This document shows, piece after piece, positions 25,980 to 34,761 of a DNA stretch of 64,000 bases. The notes below the pieces were generated by a model, which saw only the letters and a program-made list of their open reading frames with translations, did no database searches and was not told the origin of the DNA. The translations under genes were made by a program, and so were the position numbers. Within the stretch, counting starts at the first letter, position 1. Each line of letters starts with the position of its first letter. The DNA comes from an uncultured SAR86 cluster bacterium. Its GTDB lineage: Bacteria; Pseudomonadota; Gammaproteobacteria; Magnimaribacterales; Magnimaribacteraceae. The stretch is from the NCBI GenBank assembly GCA_902542325.1, contig CACBUE010000006.1:1-64000 (forward strand). The letters run 5' to 3'.

Positions 25980-27012
25980 GAAAACAGTTTTTTCGCAACT
26001 ATCTAAATTTCCTAGTACTCGTTACATGGGCTCAAAGGATAAATTATTACCTGAGCTTTTTAGAACTTTTAACAAGTTAGAGTTTTCTTCAGCGTTAGAT
26101 ATTATGTCTGGTACTAACTCAGTAGCTTATTTGCTTAAAGCAATGAATAAGAAAGTTACCACCAATGATTACATGCGTATGAACTTTGTTATAGCAAAAA
26201 GCTTAGTCTCTAATAATGGGACGAAACTACCTGATGATATTGCTACTGAATTACTAAAAAATAATAGAACCAATAAATTCATTGAAGATAATTTCTCAGG
26301 AATTTATTTTGATGACGCCGACACAAGAGAAATACAAAATATAAACAACAATATCCAACATTTATTAAAACCTTCCCAAAAGTATCTTGCAAAAGCTGCC
26401 TTAATTAGGGCATGTATAAAAAAAAGACCCAGAGGTATTTTTGCTTACACTGGTCTTAGATACAACGACGGAAGAAAGGATTTAAGGCAAACTATTGGCG
26501 AACATTTTATTCACAGTGTCGAAACCATCAATAATGCAGTTTTTTCAAATAAACTTACTAATAAAGCTCTGAATATTGACTCTATGGATGTCAATGAGCA
26601 GGTAGACCTTGTCTATATAGACCCACCCTATTTCTCACCACTATCAGATAACGAATATGTAAGGAGATATCATTTTGTAGAAGGTGTAGCCAGGGACTGG
26701 CAGGGTGTTGAATTACAAGAGCATACAAAAACTAAAAAATTTAAGAGTTATCCTTCTCCGTTTTCAAAACTTGATACGACCATACAAGCCTTTGAAGAGT
26801 TAATTAAAAAATATGCCAAATCTCATATTGTAATTTCTTACTCTTCTAATGCATTACCTAAGAAAAATGTGATTCTAAAAATACTAAAGAAATACAAATC
26901 TAATGTGCACGTTAAATCTGTTGATTATCGCTACAGCTTTTCTAATCAAGGCTTTGCAAAAGATAAAATAAAAAATAAAGTAAGTGAGTATATTTTTGTT
27001 GGAAAAGATTAA
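25966..27012 (+). CDS. Second DNA adenine N6-methyltransferase
   Basis: 348-residue adenine methylase of a different subtype: STRYMGSKDKLLPEL near the N-terminus, an AdoMet loop LDIMSGTNSVAYLL and the catalytic VYIDPPYFSPLSD. Overlaps the Dam-like gene upstream and the restriction gene downstream (TAATG). The pairing of two unlike adenine methylases supports protection of the two strands of an asymmetric type IIS site. Confidence 0.84.
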   Translation: MQTFEKTVFSQLSKFPSTRYMGSKDKLLPELFRTFNKLEFSSALDIMSGTNSVAYLLKAMNKKVTTNDYMRMNFVIAKSLVSNNGTKLPDDIATELLKNNRTNKFIEDNFSGIYFDDADTREIQNINNNIQHLLKPSQKYLAKAALIRACIKKRPRGIFAYTGLRYNDGRKDLRQTIGEHFIHSVETINNAVFSNKLTNKALNIDSMDVNEQVDLVYIDPPYFSPLSDNEYVRRYHFVEGVARDWQGVELQEHTKTKKFKSYPSPFSKLDTTIQAFEELIKKYAKSHIVISYSSNALPKKNVILKILKKYKSNVHVKSVDYRYSFSNQGFAKDKIKNKVSEYIFVGKD

Positions 27013-28667
27013 TGATTTGGCATCTTAACAATACAACTATTCGAAATCCTGGAAGAATGACTGAAGCCTTAAAGGTTTATGATGAGCATGGTGGCATTGA
27101 GGGATTATTTAGAAAAGGACATATAGAAGCTCAAAGGGAACTCTATAATTTGATTTTAGATGCAGGAATTATTGACAGTGAAGTCAGAGATAATGAATGG
27201 AATGGAAGAAAATGGAGATTAGGTTTATATAGGGCGGGGTTAATTGCATACAAAAACGTACCAATAGAAAACCAAGGCAGTATTACTAAAACAGGTAGAG
27301 CACTTTTAAATGCTTCTAATGAAGCAGAGTTAGAAGATGTTTTTTTAAGAATAATTTACAACATTGAGATTAGACATGATGCATTCAAAGAAGTGCCTTT
27401 CAGACCAGTTACATTAATATTAAAGGTTATGAAGCTGTTAAGAGATTCTGGAAATATAGAATCGATTAATCAAAAAGAATTTGCAATTTCTATCCAGGAC
27501 TATAGACCAAAATTAGATGCGAAAGATTATTTTGATGAAATAGTTAAATTCAGAGAAGAAGTAAAAGCCAATGAGGGTAACCTCGTAAATTTTTACAACG
27601 AAACGTACCAAAAAGTATATGAAAGAAATAATCGAAAACCTAGCATTGATACTATCTCAAAAGAATATCCTGATGTGACTTTTAGGCTATTAAAACTATC
27701 GGGAATTTTTAGATTGGAGGGCTCTAAGCTCAAACTAAATCCACAATATTTAAATCTTTTAGATTCGTTATGTGAAGATGATATCGTTTCTCTGTCTGAA
27801 AATGATTATTATCAAAAGATATCTAATCTTCCTGAAATGCCTATTGACGATAATAGGGAAATTTTGGAATCAATTATCATAAATAATTTTGAGGCCTTAG
27901 ACTCCAAGCCTTCAGATATAAAAGACCTCGACAATGAGGAACTGAGACTTTTGAGAATAAACCAAGATGATAAAATTAGGAAAGAAAATGAAAAAAGATT
28001 TGCTTACGAACAAAGAAATAAAGTAACAGTCATTACCAAATGGTTTCATTCTTTAATTTCAAACAAAAGAAATGAAGAAGATTTTGAAGGAGAATACATT
28101 GCCTTTAGAAAAGATGAGAGACCTCAATACTTGGAGTGGATTGTTTGGAGAGCTTTTCTCTCTATCAATAATCTATCAAATAAGCCATATGAATCAAGGA
28201 AGTTTCCTCTTGATTCTGAATTGAAACCCACAAGTCATGCCCCAGGCAGAGGTCCGGATTTATTGATGGAGTTTGATGAGTTCAATCTAGTTGTAGAAGT
28301 TACTTGGACGACCAGTTCAAGACAGGTTGCAGATGAAAGTGAGCCTGTTATTAGACATGTAGCCTCTATTGCTAAAGATTCTGAAAAGCCTACCTATTGC
28401 TTATTTCTTGCTCCTGAGATAAATCTAAACACATTAAATAGTTATCAGGTTGCTGATACTTATTATTTTGATGAAAACACATCAGTAATTGCGAACATAA
28501 TCCCATTATCCTTAGAAGAATTTATAAAATTCTTCGAAGAAATACCCAAAGCTAAGCAGGAAAGTATAGATAGAATTTTTACAATACTTAAAGAAAGTAC
28601 AAAGATTAAGAAAGAACTATCTCCAATGGAGTGGAAAAAGTATATAAGCGAAAAGTTTGTTGCTTAG
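27012..28667 (+). CDS. AlwI-like type IIS restriction endonuclease
   Basis: 551-residue nuclease. The opening WHLNNTTIRNPGRM is typical of the AlwI restriction family (RE_AlwI; AlwI cuts near GGATC). The nuclease core is near residues 410-435: GRGPDLLMEF...NLVVEVTWTTS, a PD-(D/E)xK-type site, followed by the conserved SEPVIRHVA. Translation is coupled to the second methylase. AlwI-type specificity is inferred from family resemblance by eye and from the two-methylase context. No controller-protein gene is visible. Confidence 0.72.
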   Translation: MIWHLNNTTIRNPGRMTEALKVYDEHGGIEGLFRKGHIEAQRELYNLILDAGIIDSEVRDNEWNGRKWRLGLYRAGLIAYKNVPIENQGSITKTGRALLNASNEAELEDVFLRIIYNIEIRHDAFKEVPFRPVTLILKVMKLLRDSGNIESINQKEFAISIQDYRPKLDAKDYFDEIVKFREEVKANEGNLVNFYNETYQKVYERNNRKPSIDTISKEYPDVTFRLLKLSGIFRLEGSKLKLNPQYLNLLDSLCEDDIVSLSENDYYQKISNLPEMPIDDNREILESIIINNFEALDSKPSDIKDLDNEELRLLRINQDDKIRKENEKRFAYEQRNKVTVITKWFHSLISNKRNEEDFEGEYIAFRKDERPQYLEWIVWRAFLSINNLSNKPYESRKFPLDSELKPTSHAPGRGPDLLMEFDEFNLVVEVTWTTSSRQVADESEPVIRHVASIAKDSEKPTYCLFLAPEINLNTLNSYQVADTYYFDENTSVIANIIPLSLEEFIKFFEEIPKAKQESIDRIFTILKESTKIKKELSPMEWKKYISEKFVA

Positions 28668-28685
28668 AATTGATACCATTGGGAT

Positions 28686-29531
28686 GTGAAAATAATTACT
28701 TGGAATATTAACTCAAGAACAAATGAAGAAACTCTCAAAGGTCAGTCTGATTTTTTAAAATCAGGTGATTTCGATTTAATAACTCTTCAGGAAGTTACAC
28801 TTAACTCAGAGGGGTTTTTTAAAGAGTCATTCAAAGATATGCATATTTTATCTTCGTTTGATCTTGTTTCAGATAAGTCCATTCTTTTGAAAAATAGAAA
28901 GTATGGTCAGTTAATAATTTCAAAGAAACCTATTAAATTTGTTTCAGATCCATGCACCGAGATACCTTTCCCTGAAAGGGTACTTTCAGGTTTAATTGAA
29001 ACATTTGGGTTAGAGATACACACAACTCACGTGCCTCCTGGTTCCTCTAATGGTGTTATTAAGGTTGAGCATTTTGAGGGTCTTTTTAATTACCTGAATG
29101 AAAGGAAAGATAAACAAAAAATATTAACAGGAGACTTTAACTCTCCCAAGTTGGAACTAGATACTGGGGAGGTTGTGACTTGGGGTCAAAAAATTAATTC
29201 ATCTGGACTGCCTAAGATATCTGTTAACCCTAAATGGAAGAATCAATGTTCAGGAGAAAGATGGGATAAGGCAGAAAGAAGCATAATCCAGAACCATGAC
29301 CTTTTAGGTCTAAGGGATGCTTTTCGAGCAAAAAATGGTTATGAAGTTACAATTGGAAGTTGGTATACAAACAAGGGAATTGGCAGAAGATATGATCACG
29401 TGTTTTCTGATCAAAACATTGATGTAAAAAATTCATTTTATGAGCACTCACCAAGGGACCTAAGACTAAGTGATCACTCTCCGTTGGTGGTTGAATTTAA
29501 TCTTGAAAAAACAAAAAAAACCCGCAAATAA
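28686..29531 (+). CDS. Endonuclease/exonuclease/phosphatase (EEP) family protein
   Basis: 281-residue EEP-fold hydrolase starting with GTG (no in-frame ATG is near). Metal and catalytic motifs are MKIITWNINSR, LITLQEV (Glu), LTGDFNSP (Asp, Asn), RRYDHVF and LSDHSPLVVEF (Asp-His). EEP proteins cut DNA or phosphodiesters. It lies 18 bp after the restriction gene and probably belongs to the same operon; whether it nicks DNA for defence or repair is unknown. Confidence 0.8.
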   Translation: MKIITWNINSRTNEETLKGQSDFLKSGDFDLITLQEVTLNSEGFFKESFKDMHILSSFDLVSDKSILLKNRKYGQLIISKKPIKFVSDPCTEIPFPERVLSGLIETFGLEIHTTHVPPGSSNGVIKVEHFEGLFNYLNERKDKQKILTGDFNSPKLELDTGEVVTWGQKINSSGLPKISVNPKWKNQCSGERWDKAERSIIQNHDLLGLRDAFRAKNGYEVTIGSWYTNKGIGRRYDHVFSDQNIDVKNSFYEHSPRDLRLSDHSPLVVEFNLEKTKKTRK

Positions 29532-29624
29532 GTAAGTGTAACGAAAGAAATAGTTCTCTTATTTCAAATCCCATTACTCACATACACATGCCTAATTCCA
29601 GGTGTGTTTTTTATGGAGAAAAAT

Positions 29625-29927
29625 ATGCAAGTATTTAAATGCGAATACGAACTTCCTCAGGGGAAGATAAATCATAACGTTCATGTTGACTGGGATGACA
29701 AAGGAAACTTACATTTTACTGAGCATGATCTTGGAAATGGTGTAAAACCAATTTGGGGAACAGATGAATACGAATATATTATGATGATTCATCAGGAGGG
29801 TGTGGCAAAGTTTATTCTTTGTTGCTTTTGGAAAGGGTTTACCTTTGAAGAGAGGTTTACTGTTGCCGGTTTGAGAAAATTATGTGATGAATATGAGATT
29901 AAATATTCAACTGATAACTGGTTTTAA
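29625..29927 (+). CDS. Hypothetical protein
   Basis: 100 residues from the ATG at 29625, chosen because GGAG (29615-29618) is 6 nt upstream; longer in-frame starts at 29604 (GTG) and 29613 (ATG) lack a site. A beta-rich acidic protein (KINHNVHVDWDDKGNLHFTE) with two adjacent cysteines (FILCCFWKGF). Not recognised. It sits alone between the EEP gene and two convergent nuclease genes. Confidence 0.5.
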   Translation: MQVFKCEYELPQGKINHNVHVDWDDKGNLHFTEHDLGNGVKPIWGTDEYEYIMMIHQEGVAKFILCCFWKGFTFEERFTVAGLRKLCDEYEIKYSTDNWF

Positions 29928-29978
29928 CAGACTATTTAGGACCAACCAGGAAAAATTTGTTATTCAACAGTAATAGAA

Positions 29979-30911
29979 CTAGCCATCGTTTAATTCGAAT
30001 TTGACTGAATACTTCATAAAAGAAATATTTTGAGTTACAGATAGTGCTCTTCTAATTCGTTGATCATCCTCTGCGGCAATTATAACGCCTGATACCGTTT
30101 GATGCTCTTCGGCCAATACATCTTGAACGTAACCCATATATCGTTGAATTTGACCTACCACTGAATCACTCGCTCTTCCTTTTTTAAGCTCGACAACAAG
30201 TATCTCATTACCATCGTTGCTTATTGCCAAAATATCTATGGGCCCGGTATCACTGGGATATTGTTGTCCGACTATCTCTCCCTCTTCAGAATAGATTTGA
30301 TATTTTTCTCCCAGCCTAGTTCTTGACCAATTTTCTATTAAAAAATCTTCCAGATGTTTCTCCAAAGCAAAGTATGTTGGATCTTCAACCGAGTCATCCG
30401 TTGAGGACAATGTAGTCAATACATTCCCTTCTATTAATGATTCAATTTCATTGGCATATCGAGTTAAGTTAGAAACTGTGCCGATGGAACCTGAAGAGTT
30501 TCTTAAACTTTCAGACATCTCGTCTCTATTTATGAATTGATTTAACCAAGCAACATTTCTTTGATGCTGAAGGTTAGCTCCATCTACATAAGAATACCCA
30601 CCAGTCACTTCTCCAATCCTATAGGTCCCTTGACCTGTAGGACCCAATATAATATCACCTGTATTCATGGCTTTAGAGATTGTATGAATTGCACCGCAAG
30701 CAAGACCTGCTGCTACTTTAGACTTCTCAGGATGATTCTCGATATAGATTGGTATAAATTTGGCGTTAAATTCTCTCCAATTCTCTGGCAGTTCATCAGT
30801 GAGATCTTGGTTTATTCCAAAATCTGCTCCAATAAAATTCCCCTCAAAACATTCATCTGCAAAGGAGTGGGCTCTTCCCAGCATGATTCTAAAATATTGT
30901 TTGGACTGCAT
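29979..30911 (-). CDS. NucS-like PD-(D/E)xK nuclease with N-terminal reader-like domain
   Basis: 310 residues. The C-terminal third has a NucS/DUF91-type nuclease site: YPSDTGPIDILAIS, then ILVVELKKGRASDSVVGQIQ. The N-terminal 130 residues (FRIMLGRAHSFADECFEGNF; NTGDIILGPTGQGTYRIGEV) resemble the PUA/EVE-like domains seen in modification-dependent restriction proteins, though I cannot prove that. It is second in a minus-strand pair after the AbaSI-like gene (46 bp). Likely role: restriction of modified or aberrant foreign DNA. Confidence 0.68.
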   Translation of the reverse strand: MQSKQYFRIMLGRAHSFADECFEGNFIGADFGINQDLTDELPENWREFNAKFIPIYIENHPEKSKVAAGLACGAIHTISKAMNTGDIILGPTGQGTYRIGEVTGGYSYVDGANLQHQRNVAWLNQFINRDEMSESLRNSSGSIGTVSNLTRYANEIESLIEGNVLTTLSSTDDSVEDPTYFALEKHLEDFLIENWSRTRLGEKYQIYSEEGEIVGQQYPSDTGPIDILAISNDGNEILVVELKKGRASDSVVGQIQRYMGYVQDVLAEEHQTVSGVIIAAEDDQRIRRALSVTQNISFMKYSVKFELNDG

Positions 30912-30957
30912 AATTTATCCAATACTACACTAAATTAACTAATACCCTCTTGTGAAA

Positions 30958-31827
30958 TTAGTTTAAAAATTTTGAAAGATCTACACAGGTTCCTTCCCTT
31001 GTATAAATTCGGCAGGATTCAGTTGAGAGTTCTCTTGAAGAATGAAATTCCCCAAGGAATTTGTAGACTGTTTGACCTAAAAAGTCTTTGTAATGAGCAA
31101 ACGTGTACCATTCAACATCTTCAAATTCGATGTCTATTATTGAGTGATCTTTCTTGGTCATTTCTATACGCGAGAAATCATCACTTAGAGCATTATTCCA
31201 GAGGTCATTTTCATATAACTTTGGAAACCATACTCCTTTATTGGACCCTTTAATCGACCAAACTGCACGTTGAAAGTGACCTCCGTCATATCCAAAACAC
31301 CGCAATGCATCACGGTGATATAAAAAACTGACATTATCTTTAGTGTCTATATATCCTCTTTCAATATGTACTTCCGGATTGTATTTATTGTAATAATCCC
31401 AAGGATTGAAATTATTGTTTGCGATATATTCTTGCTTTCTATCCTTTATGTACCGAATTAATAAATCTATCTCTTCATTAATTTGTGTCAGTTCTTTAAT
31501 TTTTAAATTATTGTCATAAATCTGGATTCGCTTTTCAGTAAAATGACTGGCATCGATTATTTCCTTCATTCTGTTTTCATCTGCAATGGCATGCTCATGA
31601 GAACTATGCTGAAGCTCATCGACTTCGCAATACAATTCCAACTCGGGAAAGCAAAGGTCTGCAAGATATCTTTTATGATCAGGAGTTTTAATTAGCTGCT
31701 GACAAACAAATTCAAGTTCAGGGTCATCCAAGAGATGAACTATCCTGGTGATTACATAAAGCTCCCATTTCTTGTGTTGGATTTTAGAGAAGGCTCTTAG
31801 TATGTAATCGTCTTTAGAGATACTCAT
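30958..31827 (-). CDS. AbaSI-like modification-dependent restriction endonuclease
   Basis: 289 residues matching what I recall of the AbaSI/PvuRts1I family, which cuts DNA with (glucosyl-)hydroxymethylcytosine as in T-even phages. The N-terminal Vsr-like nuclease has RYLADLCFPELELYCEVDEL (D57, E68, D70). The C-terminal part, where AbaSI has an SRA-like base reader, contains GYIDTKDNVSFLY, CFGYDGGHFQRAVW, WFPKLYEN and LGQTVYKFLGEF. Cytoplasmic, type IV restriction. It precedes the NucS-like gene on the same strand. Confidence 0.7.
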   Translation of the reverse strand: MSISKDDYILRAFSKIQHKKWELYVITRIVHLLDDPELEFVCQQLIKTPDHKRYLADLCFPELELYCEVDELQHSSHEHAIADENRMKEIIDASHFTEKRIQIYDNNLKIKELTQINEEIDLLIRYIKDRKQEYIANNNFNPWDYYNKYNPEVHIERGYIDTKDNVSFLYHRDALRCFGYDGGHFQRAVWSIKGSNKGVWFPKLYENDLWNNALSDDFSRIEMTKKDHSIIDIEFEDVEWYTFAHYKDFLGQTVYKFLGEFHSSRELSTESCRIYTREGTCVDLSKFLN

Positions 31828-31888
31828 GCTGATAACAATAACATTAATTCAAAAAAGTTGACTTTATAAACAAAAATATGATACGCTG

Positions 31889-31920
31889 AATCGCTTAACG
31901 AACTAGCTTTCTAAGCGATT
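31889..31920. repeat. Inverted repeat between divergent genes
   Basis: A perfect 9-bp inverted repeat, AATCGCTTA ... TAAGCGATT, separated by 14 nt, in the 209-bp gap between the AbaSI-like gene (minus) and a membrane protein gene (plus). No T-run follows on either strand, so an operator or RNA hairpin is more likely than a terminator. No other feature seen in 31828-32036. Confidence 0.45.
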
Positions 31921-32036
31921 TAAAAGGCTATCCCTAGCACCTCATCCAAATAAAATTTATCGTTCAATATAGCTCGTTTCTGTGCGTTCTAGAGGCATAT
32001 TTTTAGTAGTGTTCTGCCCTATGCTAGACTGGATGT

Positions 32037-32591
32037 ATGTCTGATTTAGATTTAATCCTCGACATCATATTCATGGCAATCTTCATACCAACAGCTTTAT
32101 GGTTTTGGTTTTGGTTCGTTCCTAGGTTTAATTATGAAATGTTTAGACGCATCTCTAAATTCTTTTCTTCTAGAAAGTCTATGCAGACTCAAAAAGAATT
32201 AACGGAAGATGAAAGAGCAAAAATATACTTTGAAAAAATAGAAAAGGAAAAGAAAAAAGAAAAGATATATTCGGACATCAAGGCATTTTTTCAACTTTCA
32301 ATTGTAATCAGTATTCCAATAGTTCTAATAATATATTTCTACGAAGGCAATTGGCTGAATGACCCAATTTTAGCTGTATTTTTTTTGATAGTTGTTATGC
32401 CGGCAGGTTATATGTTCATGTTTGAAGTAATGCCTAAACTTTTATCAAAGTTATATTATCCGAAAAAGGAGAATGAAGATTGGGAGGAAGAGAGAGTTAG
32501 AGAAGACAATCGAGAGGAGATGACACTCGTCTTATCAGTTCTATTTTTAATTGCCTTTTCTATAGGTGTTCCTGTTTGGCTTCTTAGTTAG
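32037..32591 (+). CDS. Membrane protein, unknown
   Basis: 184 residues: hydrophobic helices near 6-30, 85-105, 113-135 and 160-182, with a highly charged segment (about 45-78, Lys/Glu-rich, probably coiled coil) between the first two. Not recognised. The 3' end overlaps the convergent polymerase-like gene by 4 bp. It is the only plus-strand gene in the right half of island B. Confidence 0.58.
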   Translation: MSDLDLILDIIFMAIFIPTALWFWFWFVPRFNYEMFRRISKFFSSRKSMQTQKELTEDERAKIYFEKIEKEKKKEKIYSDIKAFFQLSIVISIPIVLIIYFYEGNWLNDPILAVFFLIVVMPAGYMFMFEVMPKLLSKLYYPKKENEDWEEERVREDNREEMTLVLSVLFLIAFSIGVPVWLLS

Positions 32592-33829
32592 TCTCTCAAC
32601 TTATCCAACTCTTTCTGTCGAATAAACTCAGCATGCTCTTTGATTAACTCTGTATACGGATGATTATATTCATCACCTAGACCTACAGAGAACATTAACT
32701 CCTCAACTGCATCCTCATTATCTTCAGGAAATATAAACTCATCATAAACAGTAAGTATTGGTATATCAGAATGGATACAACCATAGTGCTGAACCTCATG
32801 AGTGATGTTAGCTTCAATCCAAGAGAAGTGTCCTCCAAATTGTTTACCCTGCCCTAGAAAACCTGATACTTGATAATTATTTTCCTTAACCATTCTCTGA
32901 ATACCCTTGATACCACCATTGTGATTGAGAGCATGATTATGGTGTTCTACTTCTTCAGGTGTAGCTTCTTTCTCGTAATAGTTATTAATTGCTTTCTTGA
33001 ATCCAGTCTGTGAAGTATTAAGCATAATAGTTAAATAGGTCTTAACCACATCACGTTCTATAGCTAAATCTTCATAAGGTTGAAATCTTTTAGCTACATC
33101 TTTTCGACTAACTCCAGTGAGCATTTCATACATTATTGAAAAAACAGAAGCTGAGTAATCAAGAGACTTAGTAGGCTTTCCATTAATTAATATCTTGTCT
33201 CGTTTTTCTTTTGGAAAGCTCATGTACGGGTCATAAGCTCTACCGTGAAACCTCAAGTCTCCGGAATTGTCATAAGCAACATAACGTCTTGTTAAGTGCA
33301 TTGGAGTTAATGACTCACCTTCACAAGTAATAGTCTGTTGATTTAGATAGTCTGAAATCTCAGACATTATCTTTTCTATTCTCAAACTGTATGCATCTTC
33401 AAGATAAGGAACATGCTTGCCTTCTTGTCTATGCCAGATATAAGACTGTTCCTGTTCTTCTACTTTAAGACCAAGAGAATCTACAAAGTCTAAAAGTTTC
33501 TCTGTCGCTTTGAACTTAGACAGATAAGCGATGTGGTCTAACTTCTCCGTGAAGTATTTATTCCCAGTTATTGATTCAACAAACCCTGCCTCTTCGAGCT
33601 TATCAATTACGTTATAAATTGTTTTATTACTAATTCCGAATGGATTTAATTTCTCAGGTAAAGCTTCCTCGTGTCTCCTTGAGTAAAGTATTTCAGACTT
33701 CCCATACTTGGATACATTAGAGAGTAAGACATTGAGTGCCCTTTTCTGTTTTGTCCTATTGATATCTAAACCAAGACTCTCAGGTTCTATATCAATCCCG
33801 GAGTCTAGATGTAGGTTTAGGAATGGCAT
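32588..33829 (-). CDS. Polymerase-like replication protein candidate
   Basis: 413 residues from the ATG whose first base overlaps the preceding stop (TAATG); an upstream in-frame ATG at 33877 would overlap that gene by 49 bp. The N-terminus has a winged-helix-like segment (FGISNKTIYNVIDKLEEAGF). The core reads RFHGRAYDPYMS..., then SLDYSASVFSIMYEM, VVKTYLTIML and LTVYDEFIF. This is the order and spacing of motifs A, B and C of family A polymerases and phage-type RNA polymerases (DYS..., K...Y, HDE). Proteins with the D-Y-S-x-x-x-x-x-x-Y motif occur near integrases in other islands. A replicase or primase role is inferred. Confidence 0.55.
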   Translation of the reverse strand: MPFLNLHLDSGIDIEPESLGLDINRTKQKRALNVLLSNVSKYGKSEILYSRRHEEALPEKLNPFGISNKTIYNVIDKLEEAGFVESITGNKYFTEKLDHIAYLSKFKATEKLLDFVDSLGLKVEEQEQSYIWHRQEGKHVPYLEDAYSLRIEKIMSEISDYLNQQTITCEGESLTPMHLTRRYVAYDNSGDLRFHGRAYDPYMSFPKEKRDKILINGKPTKSLDYSASVFSIMYEMLTGVSRKDVAKRFQPYEDLAIERDVVKTYLTIMLNTSQTGFKKAINNYYEKEATPEEVEHHNHALNHNGGIKGIQRMVKENNYQVSGFLGQGKQFGGHFSWIEANITHEVQHYGCIHSDIPILTVYDEFIFPEDNEDAVEELMFSVGLGDEYNHPYTELIKEHAEFIRQKELDKLRD

Positions 33830-34497
33830 TAAGAACTTACAAAGAACGCAAAGATTATTCCTAAAGTGCAAAAACACAAGCGGGTTACAAAAGCTTCCTT
33901 GCTTTTAGGCAAACTGTCTTCATCCTTGGACTCAATAAAAAACTCTTGTATGCGGAGAAACAATCCTGCTAGTAAATATCCTCCCAAGATTCCTAAAAGC
34001 AAAATACCTATAATTTCGATACCCGAACGGTACACTATATTGTAACGATACCATCTCTCTATCGCGTCTATAAAATATGGACTTTCTACAACAAACCAAA
34101 TAATTCCAAGAACGCCAATTGCTCTTAAAGTGTAAATTAAAACAGGATAGTCATCCTGTTCAATAAATAAAATTCCATAAACTACTATCCTGAAAAATTC
34201 CGCAGTAACTAAGAGTAGAGACAAAAGTATGAGTATTCCGACTAAAGTAAATAAAGTATCAAATTGAGGAAAGTCGATAAGGTAGCCTATCAGAAGAAAA
34301 GTACCTACGCCAAATAAGAGAAAAAGGAATGCCCATAAACCGTCTTGTTTATAGTCATCAAAGGATTGATAAATCTTATCGAAAAGATAGGATGAACCTA
34401 GACCACCTGCTATAGAGATTAAAAGAAAGATTACATCCCAGAAAATAAAATCGTAAAGGTCTTTAAAAATATTCAGAATCTCATCCATCAACTCCAT
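33829..34497 (-). CDS. Polytopic membrane protein, unknown
   Basis: 222 residues with about six hydrophobic segments starting near residue 18 and a short acidic loop (ESKDEDSLPKSKE) before the last one. Not recognised. It is translationally coupled to the polymerase-like gene (TAATG), which suggests that the replication protein may act at the membrane or that the pair forms one module. Confidence 0.58.
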   Translation of the reverse strand: MELMDEILNIFKDLYDFIFWDVIFLLISIAGGLGSSYLFDKIYQSFDDYKQDGLWAFLFLLFGVGTFLLIGYLIDFPQFDTLFTLVGILILLSLLLVTAEFFRIVVYGILFIEQDDYPVLIYTLRAIGVLGIIWFVVESPYFIDAIERWYRYNIVYRSGIEIIGILLLGILGGYLLAGLFLRIQEFFIESKDEDSLPKSKEAFVTRLCFCTLGIIFAFFVSS

Positions 34498-34761
34498 TTT
34501 ATCTGAAAAAATAGAAACGGCTCATTAGGAGAACAGTGGAGTCTGTTAAACCTATAAAGTTATATATAACTTATTAAGACTATATATCTTTACAAGCCCC
34601 GCAAAGTTAAAAGATAAGTATTATTTATCCCTTTATTTATATCCTATTTGGTATTGTTTTGATACCTAACAAAACACTTATAAAGTATTATAAATATTGA
34701 ATATATTCAATAATATAAGGTAATATATTGATATATTAAATTATATAAATATTTGTAAATG
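34498..34761. other. AT-rich intergenic stretch with palindromes, candidate origin
   Basis: 264 bp between the integrase stop and the polymerase-like operon. The right 170 bp are almost pure A/T and include the perfect palindrome TTGAATATATTCAA (34697-34710) and several TAATATA/TATATTA repeats. This fits a melting region or origin for the adjacent replication candidate, or simply a promoter region. No gene is supported. Confidence 0.3.

Noticed and set aside
30561-30938. Plus-strand 125-codon frame
   Set aside because: Antisense to the NucS-like nuclease, whose catalytic motif is clear.
34600-34760. AT-rich palindromic stretch as a terminator for the integrase
   Set aside because: No GC-rich stem followed by a T-run; structure is diffuse A/T repeats.
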